From Terriglobia bacterium (GTDB lineage: Bacteria; Acidobacteriota; Terriglobia; Bryobacterales; Bryobacteraceae): a stretch of DNA of 64,000 bases. The translations under genes were made by a program, and so were the position numbers. The notes under the pieces were generated by a model that saw only the letters and a program-made list of their open reading frames with translations, was not told where the DNA came from and searched no databases. How positions within the stretch are numbered: position 1 is the stretch's first letter; every line of letters begins with the position of its first letter. This document shows positions 9,944 through 19,339 of this stretch, piece after piece. The stretch is from NCBI GenBank assembly GCA_020073145.1, contig JAIQFS010000009.1:62001-126000 (forward strand), given 5' to 3'.

Positions 9944-10228
9944 ATGTTGGTCCGGATCCGTCTCGGCAAACACACTCCCGTCGGCAGCAAGCGCGCCACG
10001 AACCGCCGCGTCGCGCAGGCCATTGCGGCGTTGCTGAAGCCGGCCGCGTTGGTGGCTTGCGTGTTGGGCTGCTGGCGTATTGCCTCGGATTTCAAGTGGA
10101 CCGGTGGCTTCGCCATTCCCTCCGGATTGTTTTCTCACTGGCAGGTCTGGCTGGGCGGAGCTGCGGTGCTGCAATTGTGCTCCCATGCACTGAACCGGTA
10201 CGGCAAAGGCGACCGCACCGTCTCATGA
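9944..10228 (+). CDS. Small membrane protein of unknown function
   Basis: A 94-residue ORF with a basic N terminus (MLVRIRLGKHTPVGSKRATN) followed by two hydrophobic stretches (VAQAIAALLKPAALVACVLG and VWLGGAAVLQLCSHAL) separated by a short polar turn containing FKWTGGFAIPSGLFSHWQVW. The alternation of aromatic and polar residues with two clear membrane helices suggests a real inner-membrane protein. No strong ribosome-binding site is close to the ATG, and no family is recognised. It lies in the plus-strand run between the TonB-like gene and the rhomboid gene. Confidence 0.55.
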   Translation: MLVRIRLGKHTPVGSKRATNRRVAQAIAALLKPAALVACVLGCWRIASDFKWTGGFAIPSGLFSHWQVWLGGAAVLQLCSHALNRYGKGDRTVS

Positions 10229-10269
10229 CGCGAGGAACGCTTCTGATATTCTTACTGTAGAGGCCCGGC

Positions 10270-11019
10270 ATGGGAAATACGCGGCTGCGCTACACCCGAT
10301 CGTCCTTTTTCTACGGATATCTGACGCCGGGAGTGAAGTGGCTGCTGATCAGCAACGTCGCCGTGTTCCTGCTGACGTACCCGCCTCTGGTCGGATCGGC
10401 GCTCAAGCACAATGCCACGGTGCTGTTCGGGCTCTACCCGGAGGGTGCTGTCCACAACCTGATGATCTGGCAGGTCGGCACCTATCTGTTCCTGCACGAT
10501 GGCATCAGCCACGTCCTCTTCAATATGCTCGCTCTGTGGATGTTCGGCTCGATGCTGGAGCAGGACTGGGGGACGCGGCGCTTCCTCAAGTACTATTTCC
10601 TCTGCGGCATCGCGGCGGGACTGTGCGTTTTGGCCGCGAATGTGGCCGTGGGGGACTGGGTGAGGCCGACTATCGGCGCCTCCGGGGCGATCTTCGGATT
10701 GCTGCTGGCCTTCGGCGTCCTCTACCCCAACCAGACCGTGCTGATGAATTTTTTGTTTCCGATCAAAGCCAAGTACATGGTGATGATCTATGCCGCCATC
10801 GAACTGTTGATGACGCTTGGCCCCAACACCGGCGTGAGCACCGTCGCCCATTTGGGCGGCATGGCGTTCGGGTATGCATACTTGAAGGGCCGCTGGCCGC
10901 AGTGGAGTCTGGCGGATGCGCGGTCGGCCTATCATCAGTGGCGGCTGCAACGGGCCAAGCGGAAGTTCCAGGTTTACATGCGCAAACACGGCAAGGGCGG
11001 GGGGCCGTGGGTGAACTGA
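10270..11019 (+). CDS. Rhomboid family intramembrane serine protease
   Basis: A 249-residue six-helix membrane protein. The catalytic serine is Ser138 in TIGASGAIFG and the catalytic histidine is His194 in STVAHLGGMAFG. The HxxxN oxyanion region is present in FLHDGISHVLFNMLALWMFG, and ALWMFGSMLEQDWGTRRF matches the L1 loop. Rhomboids cut transmembrane helices within the bilayer; the substrate here is unknown. A basic C-terminal tail (LQRAKRKFQVYMRKHGKG) follows the last helix. The VWFA gene begins 60 nt downstream. Confidence 0.92.
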   Translation: MGNTRLRYTRSSFFYGYLTPGVKWLLISNVAVFLLTYPPLVGSALKHNATVLFGLYPEGAVHNLMIWQVGTYLFLHDGISHVLFNMLALWMFGSMLEQDWGTRRFLKYYFLCGIAAGLCVLAANVAVGDWVRPTIGASGAIFGLLLAFGVLYPNQTVLMNFLFPIKAKYMVMIYAAIELLMTLGPNTGVSTVAHLGGMAFGYAYLKGRWPQWSLADARSAYHQWRLQRAKRKFQVYMRKHGKGGGPWVN

Positions 11020-11079
11020 GGGCGCAACCCGGGGCCTTGGGGAAACGTCCCTTGCTATAGTGACAGCGGGAGAACGTCT

Positions 11080-12219
11080 ATGCGATCGTGGCTAGTCGTC
11101 ATTCTGTGTGCCGTCGCACTGGGTGTGCCGGTCGGATTGTTGATCGGTCAGGAGCAGGGGCCGAACCGCGAGCCGGGCGCCACCGTGGCCCGCCCGCGCA
11201 AGAAGGACACCGGCAACACGCCCGACGATTCCGACCTGCCCAAGATTCCGTCGAAGTTGAGCAAGAAGAGCGAGGTCGATTCCACCGGCCTGGCCAACTT
11301 CCAAAGCGACGTCTCGATCGTGACGGTGGACGTGGCGGTGTTGGACAACAAAGGCCACTTCATTCCGGGCATCCCCGCGGGCAACTTCCGAGTGACTGAA
11401 GACAACGTGCCGCAGCCTCTCAAGGGAGTCAATCTGGGGGAGGCGCCGATGACGGTGGCGATGGTGATCGAGTTCAGCAACCTGTTCCAGCAATACTATG
11501 GCGACACGTGGTTTCAGACCCTGGCCGCGTCCTGGGGCTTCCTGGAAAGCCTGAGGCCGGAGGACTACGTGGCGGTGGTGGCTTACGATATCCGGCCGGA
11601 GATTCTCACCGATTTCACCACCGACAAGGACAAAGCGCGCGATGCCATGCAGCGCCTCAACATCCCCGCCTTCTCGGAATCCAATCTCTACGATGCTCTG
11701 ACCGACACCGCGGACCGGATGTCGGGGATCGAAGGGCGCAAGGCGATCGTGCTGATCGCTTCCGGTATCGATACTTTCAGCAAGCTCAATTACGGAGAGA
11801 CCCGGAAGAAACTGCAGGAGGCCGGCGTGCCGGTATATCCGATCGGGTTGATGCAGGCGCTACGCATCATGGCTGAGTCGTACGGGGCGCTGGGGCCGAT
11901 TCAGCAAATGGACTTCCTGCAGGCGGACAACGCCATGCGGACGTTCGCGACGGAAACCGGCGGCATTGCGTTTTTCCCGCGGTTCATGGGCGAGTTCCCC
12001 ACGATTTTTCAGAACATCCATCAGGCTCTTCGCAGCCAGTACGTACTCACCTACGAGCCCACCAACAAGGCGCACGACGGCAGTTTCCGCAAGATCAAAG
12101 TGGAGCTGGTGAATCCCGCCACCAACGAGCCGCTGCGCGTCACCGATCAAAAGGGCAAGCCGATCAAATACCAGATCATCGCCAAGAAGGGGTATACCGC
12201 GCCGCGGGCAGTGGAATGA
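11080..12219 (+). CDS. Secreted VWFA-related domain protein, acidobacterial type
   Basis: A 379-residue exported protein: signal peptide (residues 1-23, ending LLIGQEQ), a charged low-complexity linker (residues 25-70), then a von Willebrand A-like domain starting DVSIVTVDVAVLDNKGHFI. The family is one that is greatly expanded in Acidobacteriota. The expected DxSxS metal site is replaced by EFSNL in VAMVIEFSNLFQQYYGD, so metal-dependent adhesion is doubtful. The domain ends with ALRSQYVLTYEPTNKAHDGS and RKIKVELVNP, the usual C-terminal signature. Function is unknown; cell-surface or extracellular protein binding is likely. Confidence 0.85.
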   Translation: MRSWLVVILCAVALGVPVGLLIGQEQGPNREPGATVARPRKKDTGNTPDDSDLPKIPSKLSKKSEVDSTGLANFQSDVSIVTVDVAVLDNKGHFIPGIPAGNFRVTEDNVPQPLKGVNLGEAPMTVAMVIEFSNLFQQYYGDTWFQTLAASWGFLESLRPEDYVAVVAYDIRPEILTDFTTDKDKARDAMQRLNIPAFSESNLYDALTDTADRMSGIEGRKAIVLIASGIDTFSKLNYGETRKKLQEAGVPVYPIGLMQALRIMAESYGALGPIQQMDFLQADNAMRTFATETGGIAFFPRFMGEFPTIFQNIHQALRSQYVLTYEPTNKAHDGSFRKIKVELVNPATNEPLRVTDQKGKPIKYQIIAKKGYTAPRAVE

Positions 12220-12291
12220 GCGCTGGAGTCCAATCGGCGGCCCGGTTGTCAAGAACTAAATGCGGCGTTGTTCCAAGGCGATGCAAATCCG

Positions 12292-12320
12292 TTGACAGGC
12301 CGATGACAGCTCTGTTACTC
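12292..12320 (+). promoter_or_regulatory. Possible sigma-70 promoter upstream of receiver gene
   Basis: A perfect TTGACA at 12292-12297 is followed after 17 nt by TTACTC at 12315-12320, a weak -10. The site is 16 nt before the ATG of the receiver gene at 12337 and lies in the only sizeable gap of this run. Confidence 0.4.
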
Positions 12321-12336
12321 TCGCTCGGTTCCCTAG

Positions 12337-12792
12337 ATGAAAGCCACGCCGGTTTTGAACGCAACAATTCTCCTGGTCGACGACAATCGTGACGGGTTGA
12401 TGGTGCGCCGATCGCTGCTCGAAGAGATCGGCTACCGAGTAGAGGTTTCAGCCAACGCCGAAGAGGCCCTGAAGCTGTTCACGGGCTCGCGATTTGACGT
12501 GGTGATCACGGACTACAAAATGCCGCGGATGAACGGCGCTGAGTTGATCGAGCGAATCCGCAAGGTGGACCCGCAGGCGCGCGTGATCCTGCTTTCGGGC
12601 TTCGTGAATCCGCTTGGTCTGACCGAGCAGAACACGGGCGCCGATACGGTGGTAGAGAAGAGCGCGCGCGAGCCAGTGTACCTGCTGCGGGCCGTGAAGC
12701 GATTGCTGAACCGGCCGCCGCTGCGCAAGCCGCCGGGCCGGCAGACTGGCGGAACGTCGCGGCCGGCTTCCCGCGGGAATCTGGCACACTAG
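12337..12792 (+). CDS. Stand-alone response-regulator receiver protein
   Basis: A 151-residue CheY-like receiver. It has the acidic pair in ILLVDDNRDG, the phosphoacceptor Asp59 in VVITDYKMPRMNGAEL, the conserved Ser in VILLSGF and a lysine in TVVEKSAREP. There is no DNA-binding output domain; the last 30 residues are basic and proline-rich (LLNRPPLRKPPGRQTGG) and probably disordered. Stand-alone receivers usually work by protein contacts with a kinase or motor partner, none of which is adjacent. The next gene starts 5 nt downstream on GTG, so the two may be co-transcribed. Confidence 0.85.
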   Translation: MKATPVLNATILLVDDNRDGLMVRRSLLEEIGYRVEVSANAEEALKLFTGSRFDVVITDYKMPRMNGAELIERIRKVDPQARVILLSGFVNPLGLTEQNTGADTVVEKSAREPVYLLRAVKRLLNRPPLRKPPGRQTGGTSRPASRGNLAH

Positions 12793-12796
12793 GAGC

Positions 12797-14617
12797 GTGG
12801 CGTCCCGTCTTCTCTGCGCGGCCCTGGCCGGGCTGATGGCCGCGTCCGGCGCGCCAGCTCCGCGGAGCCGCAGGCCGCCGGTGCGGACGCCGGCGCGAAC
12901 CTCCACCGTCAGAACCCTGTCGGCGGCGCGGCGCTGGATGCGGACCATGACGCTGCGCGACGAAGTGGCGCAGTTGATCTTCATTCCGTTCTCCGGCACG
13001 TTTCCGAACTCCCGCTCGCGTGAATACCGGAAACTGGTGCGGCTGATTCGCGACACCAAGGTGGGCGGGCTGATTCTGGTGAACTATGCGAAGGGGCGGA
13101 CGACGCCGAAGGCGGAGCCCTACGCGCTGGCCGCATTTCTCAACCGCATGCAGCGACTGGCCCAAACGCCGCTGCTGGTGAGTTCGGATTTCGAGCGCGG
13201 AGCCAGCATGCGGGTCAATGACACGACGTTGTTCCCGCACGCCATGGCCTTCGGGGCCGCCGGTGACCCGGAGTTGGCGCGTTACGAGGGCGAGATCACG
13301 GCGCGGGAAGCGCGGGCGTTGGGAGTGCATTGGGTTTTTTCCCCGGTGGCTGACGTCAACAATAACCCCGACAATCCCGTCATCAATATTCGCTCCTACG
13401 GCGAGAACCCGCAGGCCGTCGCCGCTCTGGTGAAGGCTTTCATCGAGGGAGCGCACTCCGACCCAAAAAATCCCGTGCTCACCACCGCCAAGCATTTTCC
13501 GGGGCACGGCGATACGGCCGACGACACGCACTTGAACCTGGCGGTCGTGTCCGGCGATCGCGACCGGCTCGAGCAAACCGAGCTAACGCCGTTCCGCGCG
13601 GCCATCGAGGCCGGAGTGGATTCGGTGATGACGGCTCACGTGGCCGTGCCGGCGCTGGCGCCGCCCGACCTGCCCGCGACGCTCGCGCCCCAGATCCTGA
13701 CGGACCTGCTGCGGCAGGAGCTTGGGTTTCAGGGGCTGGTGATCACGGACGCTCTCGATATGGGAGGAATCTCCAAGGGCTACAGCACCGGAGAAGCGGC
13801 CGTGCGCGCCCTTCAGGCCGGCGCTGACACCTTGCTCATGCCCCCGGACCCGGACGTGGCGCTGCGGGCCGTGGTGGCGGCGGTGCAAGACGGCCGGCTC
13901 ACGCGCCGCCGCATTCAGCAAAGCGTCTTGAAGATTCTGGAGGCCAAGGAACGGCTGGGGCTGGACCGCCAGCGGCTGGTCAAAGTGGATGCGCTCGGCG
14001 ACCTGCTCGATTCTCCGGAAGCCGAGGAACGGGCGCAGGAGGTGGCCGACCGCGCCGTGACGCTGGTTCGCAACCAGGATAGCTTGGTGCCTCTGAAAGC
14101 GCCGGAGCGCGCCTGCTACCTGGTGCTGGCGGAAGGCCGGTATTCTTCCGAAGGCGAAGTATTCGCACAGGACGTCCGCAAGCGCGCTCCCGGAGCGGCC
14201 CAGGCTACACTCGATGCCACGATGTCGGTGGCGGCGATGGATGACACGGTTCGCAAGTTGCCCGCCTGCGAAGCCTACGTGGTGGCGGCCTTTTCTTCGG
14301 TGGCGGCCTACCGCGGTTCGGTCGGCCTGGCGGGCGACCTGCCTCAGTTCGTTCAAGACCTGATCGCTTCCGGGAAGCCCGTGGCGTTGGTGGCGCTTGG
14401 CAATCCTTATCTCTTGCGCAGCTTTCCAGGGGTGGCCGCGTACCTGGCCACCTTCAGCACGGTGGTTCCCTCGGAAACGGCGGCGGTGCGGGCTTTGTTC
14501 GGAGAATTCAATATCCGCGGCCACTTGCCGGTGACCATTCCGGGCGTAGCCGCCTATGGGGAAGGCATCCCGGTGCAAGCCACTCGGGCGGTACAGATAG
14601 TTCCCCAACCGCAGTAG
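12797..14617 (+). CDS. Glycoside hydrolase family 3 protein, beta-N-acetylhexosaminidase-like
   Basis: A 606-residue exported enzyme with a GTG start, a signal-like N terminus (LLCAALAGLMAASGAPAP) and a GH3 TIM-barrel. The NagZ-type signature KHFPGHGDTADDTHLNL is present, including the Asp-x-His dyad used as general acid/base in GH3 N-acetylglucosaminidases. The nucleophile aspartate is in GLVITDALDMGGI. Residues about 410-600 form the second GH3 domain (VADRAVTLVRNQDSLVPL). The likely activity is release of GlcNAc from peptidoglycan or chitin fragments in the periplasm or outside. The two-domain form is longer than E. coli NagZ and closer to NagZ of Bacillus. Confidence 0.88.
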   Translation: MASRLLCAALAGLMAASGAPAPRSRRPPVRTPARTSTVRTLSAARRWMRTMTLRDEVAQLIFIPFSGTFPNSRSREYRKLVRLIRDTKVGGLILVNYAKGRTTPKAEPYALAAFLNRMQRLAQTPLLVSSDFERGASMRVNDTTLFPHAMAFGAAGDPELARYEGEITAREARALGVHWVFSPVADVNNNPDNPVINIRSYGENPQAVAALVKAFIEGAHSDPKNPVLTTAKHFPGHGDTADDTHLNLAVVSGDRDRLEQTELTPFRAAIEAGVDSVMTAHVAVPALAPPDLPATLAPQILTDLLRQELGFQGLVITDALDMGGISKGYSTGEAAVRALQAGADTLLMPPDPDVALRAVVAAVQDGRLTRRRIQQSVLKILEAKERLGLDRQRLVKVDALGDLLDSPEAEERAQEVADRAVTLVRNQDSLVPLKAPERACYLVLAEGRYSSEGEVFAQDVRKRAPGAAQATLDATMSVAAMDDTVRKLPACEAYVVAAFSSVAAYRGSVGLAGDLPQFVQDLIASGKPVALVALGNPYLLRSFPGVAAYLATFSTVVPSETAAVRALFGEFNIRGHLPVTIPGVAAYGEGIPVQATRAVQIVPQPQ

Positions 14618-14654
14618 TGGGGCCCCGCCGGTCACACGGTATACTTGTCCATGA

Positions 14655-15209
14655 ATGAGCCTGACGCTTCCACCTCCGGGAGTGGCGGTGTTTCTGATGG
14701 TCATGGTCCTGACCGCCGCTGTCTATGACGTTCGGTTCCGGCGAATTCCCAATTGGATTACGGTGAGCGGTGTGGTGATCGGTCTGGGACTGAACACCTT
14801 CCTCTATCGCGGCCTGCCGGGGCTGGTCTTCAGTCTGAAAGGCCTGGCGCTCGGGTTTGGCCTCTACTTCCTGTTGTACGCCTTGCACGCCATGGGGGCG
14901 GGCGATGTGAAGATGATGGCCGCCGTCGGAGCCCTGGTCGGATGGGAGGACTGGTTCGCCATCTTTGTTCTAACGGCTCTTCTGGGTGGAATCCTGGCTG
15001 GTCTGGTGATGCTCCTACGGGGACGCGTCAAAAAGACCATCTGGAACCTGGGGTACATTCTCGGTGAGATGAAGCACGGTCGAGCGGCGTACCTGACCCG
15101 GGAAGAACTCGACGTCAAAAGCCCCAAGTCGGTTGGACTGCCGCACGGCGCCGTCATTGCGGTGGGAACCATGTTTTTCTTGGCGATCAGTGCCCATTTC
15201 GTGAAGTGA
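14655..15209 (+). CDS. A24 family prepilin peptidase (CpaA/TadV-like)
   Basis: A 184-residue membrane protein with the two catalytic aspartates of type IV prepilin peptidases: one in VYDVRFRRIPNWIT near residue 25 and one in the GxGD motif HAMGAGDVKMMAAVGALVGW near residue 82. It has about six membrane helices and lacks the N-terminal cysteine-rich methylase domain of PilD, so it belongs to the short CpaA/TadV type. These enzymes cut leader peptides from pilins at the inner membrane. No pilin or secretion genes are in the window, so its substrates must be encoded elsewhere. Confidence 0.88.
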   Translation: MSLTLPPPGVAVFLMVMVLTAAVYDVRFRRIPNWITVSGVVIGLGLNTFLYRGLPGLVFSLKGLALGFGLYFLLYALHAMGAGDVKMMAAVGALVGWEDWFAIFVLTALLGGILAGLVMLLRGRVKKTIWNLGYILGEMKHGRAAYLTREELDVKSPKSVGLPHGAVIAVGTMFFLAISAHFVK

Positions 15210-15575
15210 ACCGGGGCCAGGAACCGCGCAAAACCCAAATTGAGACACCGGAGAAAGTGTTAAACCCTGTTGCATGCAGGGGCTAGCTCTTGACACGGAA
15301 CCATCCGACTTATATAATCCTCAACCAGGATCACTAAATCCGGACAGGACCTGCTCCTCGCTTGCAGGCTTGCCGGGAGACGAAATTTTAGGGAGTGCAA
15401 CGTTGCAGCAGCCGGATTCCGGCTTGGCCGCATCAGTTGGGGCTAATCGTTGAGCGAATTTCCAGCACGGTATTTGCATGCTCCATCTGCTGGCGCACGT
15501 CAGCACTTCCATGCCCAGCCACACAGTGGCGTCTTGGCTGGCCCTTCCAATCCAACCTCACGGAGAACAACCTCA
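15210..15575 (+). other. Intergenic region with promoter and long structured leader of the TonB receptor gene
   Basis: No gene is supported in these 366 nt. They hold the promoter at 15290-15318 and a roughly 250-nt untranslated leader. The leader includes a perfect 12-bp palindrome TGCAACGTTGCA (15396-15407) and a hairpin with 5-bp arms GCCGG/CCGGC (15411-15423), then a ribosome-binding GGAGA at 15562-15566. The frame of the receptor is open from 15450, but the signal peptide fixes the start at 15576. Confidence 0.6.
15290..15318 (+). promoter_or_regulatory. Consensus sigma-70 promoter of the TonB receptor gene
   Basis: TTGACA (15290-15295), a 17-nt spacer and TATAAT (15313-15318) match the consensus exactly. 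This is the strongest promoter sequence seen in the window. It implies a leader of about 250 nt before the receptor start. Confidence 0.85.
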
Positions 15576-18500
15576 ATGAAGTCTCTTTTGGTCACATTTT
15601 GTCTGCTGTTATCGGCGTCCGCGGCGTTCGGCCAAGCGGGTTCGGCAACCATTACCGGCGCCATCGCCGATCCAGCCGGGGCCGTAATTTCCGGCGCCAA
15701 CATTGGCGCCAGAAACCTGCAAACCGGCGTGAACTATCCGGTGGTCAGCACCACCACGGGAAACTACACCATCTCCCAGTTGCCGGTCGGCCAGTATGAG
15801 GTTTCCGCCACGGTACCGGGCTTCAAGAGGTTTGTGCGCTCGGGCATTACCCTGGACGCCGCGCAGGTGGTCCGCATCGACATCGGCCTGGAAGTCGGCC
15901 AGGCGACGGAGTCGGTCACCGTCCAGGCCGATGCTTCGCTGCTGAAAACCGAGACTGCCGATGTGGTGCATAACATTACTCTCGAGCAGTTGGACAACCT
16001 GCCCATTCTGGGAATCGGGAACTCGAATGCCGGCAGTTCCGGCGTCCGCAATCCGTACAGTTCGGTGCAATTTGTTCCGGGCGTGGCGTACGTCGCCAAC
16101 TCGTCGATGGTCATCAACGGAGCGCCCACCAATACGGCGGCGTATCGCGTGGAGGGCATGGACAACACCAACCATACGGTCGCTTTTGCGTTGCAGGAGA
16201 ATCAGCCCTCCGCGGACGCGATCCAGGAGGTTGCGGTTCAAACCAGCGACTACGCGCCCGAATTTGGAACGGCGGGCGGCGGGTTGTTCAACATCACGAT
16301 GAAGTCGGGCACGAACCAATACCACGGCAGCGGATACGATTATTTCGTCAATGAAGATTTGAACGCGGCGCAGCCGTTCAGTAACAACCCAGCCGGAACC
16401 GGCAACATCCGGCCGCGCAACCGCCGCAATGATTTCGGCGGCACGCTGGGCGGTCCGATCGTGATTCCGAAGGTCTACAACGGCCATGACAAGACCTTCT
16501 TTTTCTGGAGTTACGAGCAATTTAAAGAGAGCTCGCTCATTCCTTTCAACCTGACGCTTCCCACCGCCGCCTATCGCGGCGGCGATTTTTCAGGGATCTC
16601 GGTGAATGGCGGGGCGTCCCCAGCCGCGCTCCAGGCCCTGGGCGTTCCCACCACGCCGCTGGCTTCGACCGACTCGCTGGGCCGTCCGATCTACGCGAAT
16701 ACCATTTACGATCCCGCTACCGTTCGCGCTGGAAACGGCGGGATTCCGGTGACCGATCCCTTCCCGAATAACATGATTTCACCGGCGCGCTTCGATCCGA
16801 TGGCCAAGGCCGTCCAGGCGCTGATCCCGAATCCGACGAGCACCGCCCTGAACTTGAACGGGCTCGGTTCCAACCTCAGCCAGCGGGACACGACGATTCC
16901 GTCGCTCAAATTGGACCAGGTGACGGGCACGAAAGGCCAGTTATCATTCTATTGGTCAACCACACAGACCGACAGCCAGTTTTCCACGCCGAATGGAAAC
17001 GCGGACGGGTTGCCCGACGAGATCTCGCAGAATCGCGGCACGTTCATTCACGCTCAGACGCTGCGGTTGAACTATAACTACACCCTGAGTCCGACCGTGC
17101 TGCTGCACGTGGGAGCGGGCTACTCGCGCATCAGCTTTATCGACGATGCGGCCTTCAAGACGTTTAATTGCGCCGCGGCAATCGGCCTGCAAGGCTGCCA
17201 GAATAACTTCAACTTTCCCACATTTACGCAGATGACCGGCGGCCCCCTCACCCTGCTCCCCGGCGGAGGGAGTGTCGGCAGTCTGGGCGGCATGCAGCAG
17301 ATGGGCAATGCCCAAGCACATACGCATACCCGTACCGAAAGACCGGCGTATAACGCCAATGCCACCTGGGTCAAAGGAAACCACAGCTACAAACTCGGTG
17401 GTGAGGTCTGGTTCCAGGGCAACATCACCGCGCCGCCTTCGGGCGTTCTTTTCAGCGCCACGACGTTTGCGCCCATCACCAACGTGATTACCAACGCGGG
17501 TGCAACCGCGCTCCCCTTCACCCCGCCGCTCGGGTTGTCCGGACAGCAAGTCGGATTCCCCTACGCCAACTTTCTGCTCGGCGACTACACCCGGATTAGC
17601 CAGAGCGCGCCGACCGACACCCGGATGGGCAAGGCCCAATGGGCGCTCTATCTGCAGGATTCCTGGAAGGTGAGTCGCAAGCTGACTCTGGACTACGGCC
17701 TACGCTGGGATTACGCGACGTTGCCGGTGGAGCAATATGGCCGGTCGGCCGATTTCTCCGCGACCACGGCGAATCCGTCAGTTGGAGGGCGTCTCGGCGC
17801 GCCCGTTTTCCAGGCGACGTGCAATTGCTCGTTCGCCGGAAACTACCCCTATGCGATCGGCCCGCGGGTCGGAGCCGCTTACCAGATCAATCCGAAGACG
17901 GTGCTTCGCGTCGGATGGGGCTATGTCTACGGATTTGCCAACGATATTGGCGTCTCCAGTTCGGCCATTGTGAACAATGATGCGGCCGGACCGAACGCGT
18001 TTTCCAATATTCAGACGAGCGGACTACCGCAACCGGTTTGGCCGAATTTCGCTGCCGGCCAAACGCCTCTTCCCGGTGCGATCTCCAGTTCTTTCACGCT
18101 GAATGCGATCGATCGGAACGCCACCCGGCCTCCCCGCCAGAACCAGTGGAGTATCGGGTTGCAGCGGGAGATCACGTCGAACTTCTCGCTCGAGGCAGCC
18201 TACGTGGGCAACCGTGGCGTGTGGTGGAGCGGTCTTGGCCAGGGAGCCAATCTCGGGTTCGTCAATCAAGTCTCGCCGGCTGTGTTTTCGCAGTATGGGC
18301 TGGATCCATTCCACAACCCGAGCGATGCGCTGCTTCTGAGCCAGCCGATTTCCAGCGCGCAAGTGGTGGCCAGGATTCCGAACCTCCCGTTGCCGTACGT
18401 GGGTTATCCGACGAACAGCAGCCTGCTCAACGCGCTGCGGCCCTACCCGCAGTTCAGCACGCTGACCGTCACCAATGCACCTACGGGAAAGACGTACTAC

Positions 18501-19271
18501 GATTCCCTCCAGGTCAAAGTCACCAAGCGCATGTCGCACGGCCTGTCAGTGAATAGCACGTTCACGTGGTCGAAATCGCTCATCAATACCCGGGAGAACT
18601 TCTTCGACGCGTCGAGTTCCAGCAAGACGTTCCAGACCACGGACCAGCCGTTTCTGTTAAACGCCAACATTCTGTACACGACGCAAAAGGCAGCCTTCCT
18701 GGACAACGTCAAGTTCGCCAACACAATCGTGAAGGACTGGCAACTGGGCGCCTTCCTGCAATATGGCAGCGGATTTCCGCTGACTCCCCCGACCGCCACG
18801 ACGGCCAATCCCCTTACCTCAGACGTGGGGGTGACGAACTACATGATCCGCAACCCGAATGTGTCCCTGTATAACAAGGATCTGAATTGCCACTGTATCA
18901 ACCCCTATACGGATCAGATGTTGAATCCGGCCGCCTGGTCGAATCCGGTAGCGGGCACGTACGGTCCGAATGCGCTGTACGGCGATTTCCGCGGACCGCG
19001 CCATCCCAACGAAAGCTTTAACATCGGGCGGAACTTCCGGATTAGAGAACGGATGAATCTCCAGATCCGGGCCGAGTTCGTGAACATTTTCAACCGGACC
19101 TACCTGGGGAATCCGAGCACCGTGAATCCTCTCGCTGCGCCTTCCCACAACCCGGCAGGACAGATTACCGGCGGGTTTGGAACGGTCAACGCCACTGCGA
19201 TCGCGGGCGCGTACCCCTCCATCGGTGGTCTTCCGCGCACGGGCACTCTGGTCGCCCGCTTCACGTTCTAA
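15576..19271 (+). CDS. TonB-dependent outer-membrane receptor, Oar-like
   Basis: A 1231-residue outer-membrane protein. It has a signal peptide (MKSLLVTFCLLLSASAAFGQ), a carboxypeptidase-regulatory-like domain (residues 22-105, ATITGAIADPAGAVISGANI), a plug region (residues about 110-240, with SDYAPEFGTAGGGLFNIT) and a large beta-barrel ending in RTGTLVARFTF with the C-terminal aromatic. This architecture is the Oar/SusC-like receptor type greatly expanded in Acidobacteriota, thought to import oligosaccharides or other large compounds using TonB energy. The start has GGAGA 9 nt upstream. The ORF ends before a terminator, and oxidoreductase genes follow. Ligand is unknown. Confidence 0.93.
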   Translation: MKSLLVTFCLLLSASAAFGQAGSATITGAIADPAGAVISGANIGARNLQTGVNYPVVSTTTGNYTISQLPVGQYEVSATVPGFKRFVRSGITLDAAQVVRIDIGLEVGQATESVTVQADASLLKTETADVVHNITLEQLDNLPILGIGNSNAGSSGVRNPYSSVQFVPGVAYVANSSMVINGAPTNTAAYRVEGMDNTNHTVAFALQENQPSADAIQEVAVQTSDYAPEFGTAGGGLFNITMKSGTNQYHGSGYDYFVNEDLNAAQPFSNNPAGTGNIRPRNRRNDFGGTLGGPIVIPKVYNGHDKTFFFWSYEQFKESSLIPFNLTLPTAAYRGGDFSGISVNGGASPAALQALGVPTTPLASTDSLGRPIYANTIYDPATVRAGNGGIPVTDPFPNNMISPARFDPMAKAVQALIPNPTSTALNLNGLGSNLSQRDTTIPSLKLDQVTGTKGQLSFYWSTTQTDSQFSTPNGNADGLPDEISQNRGTFIHAQTLRLNYNYTLSPTVLLHVGAGYSRISFIDDAAFKTFNCAAAIGLQGCQNNFNFPTFTQMTGGPLTLLPGGGSVGSLGGMQQMGNAQAHTHTRTERPAYNANATWVKGNHSYKLGGEVWFQGNITAPPSGVLFSATTFAPITNVITNAGATALPFTPPLGLSGQQVGFPYANFLLGDYTRISQSAPTDTRMGKAQWALYLQDSWKVSRKLTLDYGLRWDYATLPVEQYGRSADFSATTANPSVGGRLGAPVFQATCNCSFAGNYPYAIGPRVGAAYQINPKTVLRVGWGYVYGFANDIGVSSSAIVNNDAAGPNAFSNIQTSGLPQPVWPNFAAGQTPLPGAISSSFTLNAIDRNATRPPRQNQWSIGLQREITSNFSLEAAYVGNRGVWWSGLGQGANLGFVNQVSPAVFSQYGLDPFHNPSDALLLSQPISSAQVVARIPNLPLPYVGYPTNSSLLNALRPYPQFSTLTVTNAPTGKTYYDSLQVKVTKRMSHGLSVNSTFTWSKSLINTRENFFDASSSSKTFQTTDQPFLLNANILYTTQKAAFLDNVKFANTIVKDWQLGAFLQYGSGFPLTPPTATTANPLTSDVGVTNYMIRNPNVSLYNKDLNCHCINPYTDQMLNPAAWSNPVAGTYGPNALYGDFRGPRHPNESFNIGRNFRIRERMNLQIRAEFVNIFNRTYLGNPSTVNPLAAPSHNPAGQITGGFGTVNATAIAGAYPSIGGLPRTGTLVARFTF

Positions 19272-19294
19272 AGCCTGCATAACACGAATCAAAA

Positions 19295-19327
19295 GGCCTC
19301 GTCCCTTACCGGGGGCGAGGCTTTTTT
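19295..19327 (+). terminator. Rho-independent terminator after TonB receptor
   Basis: Arms GCCTCG (19296-19301) and CGAGGC (19316-19321), extended by CCC/GGG pairing with a bulge, are followed by six T residues (19322-19327). Confidence 0.85.
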
Positions 19328-19339
19328 CGTTTTTCGGGC

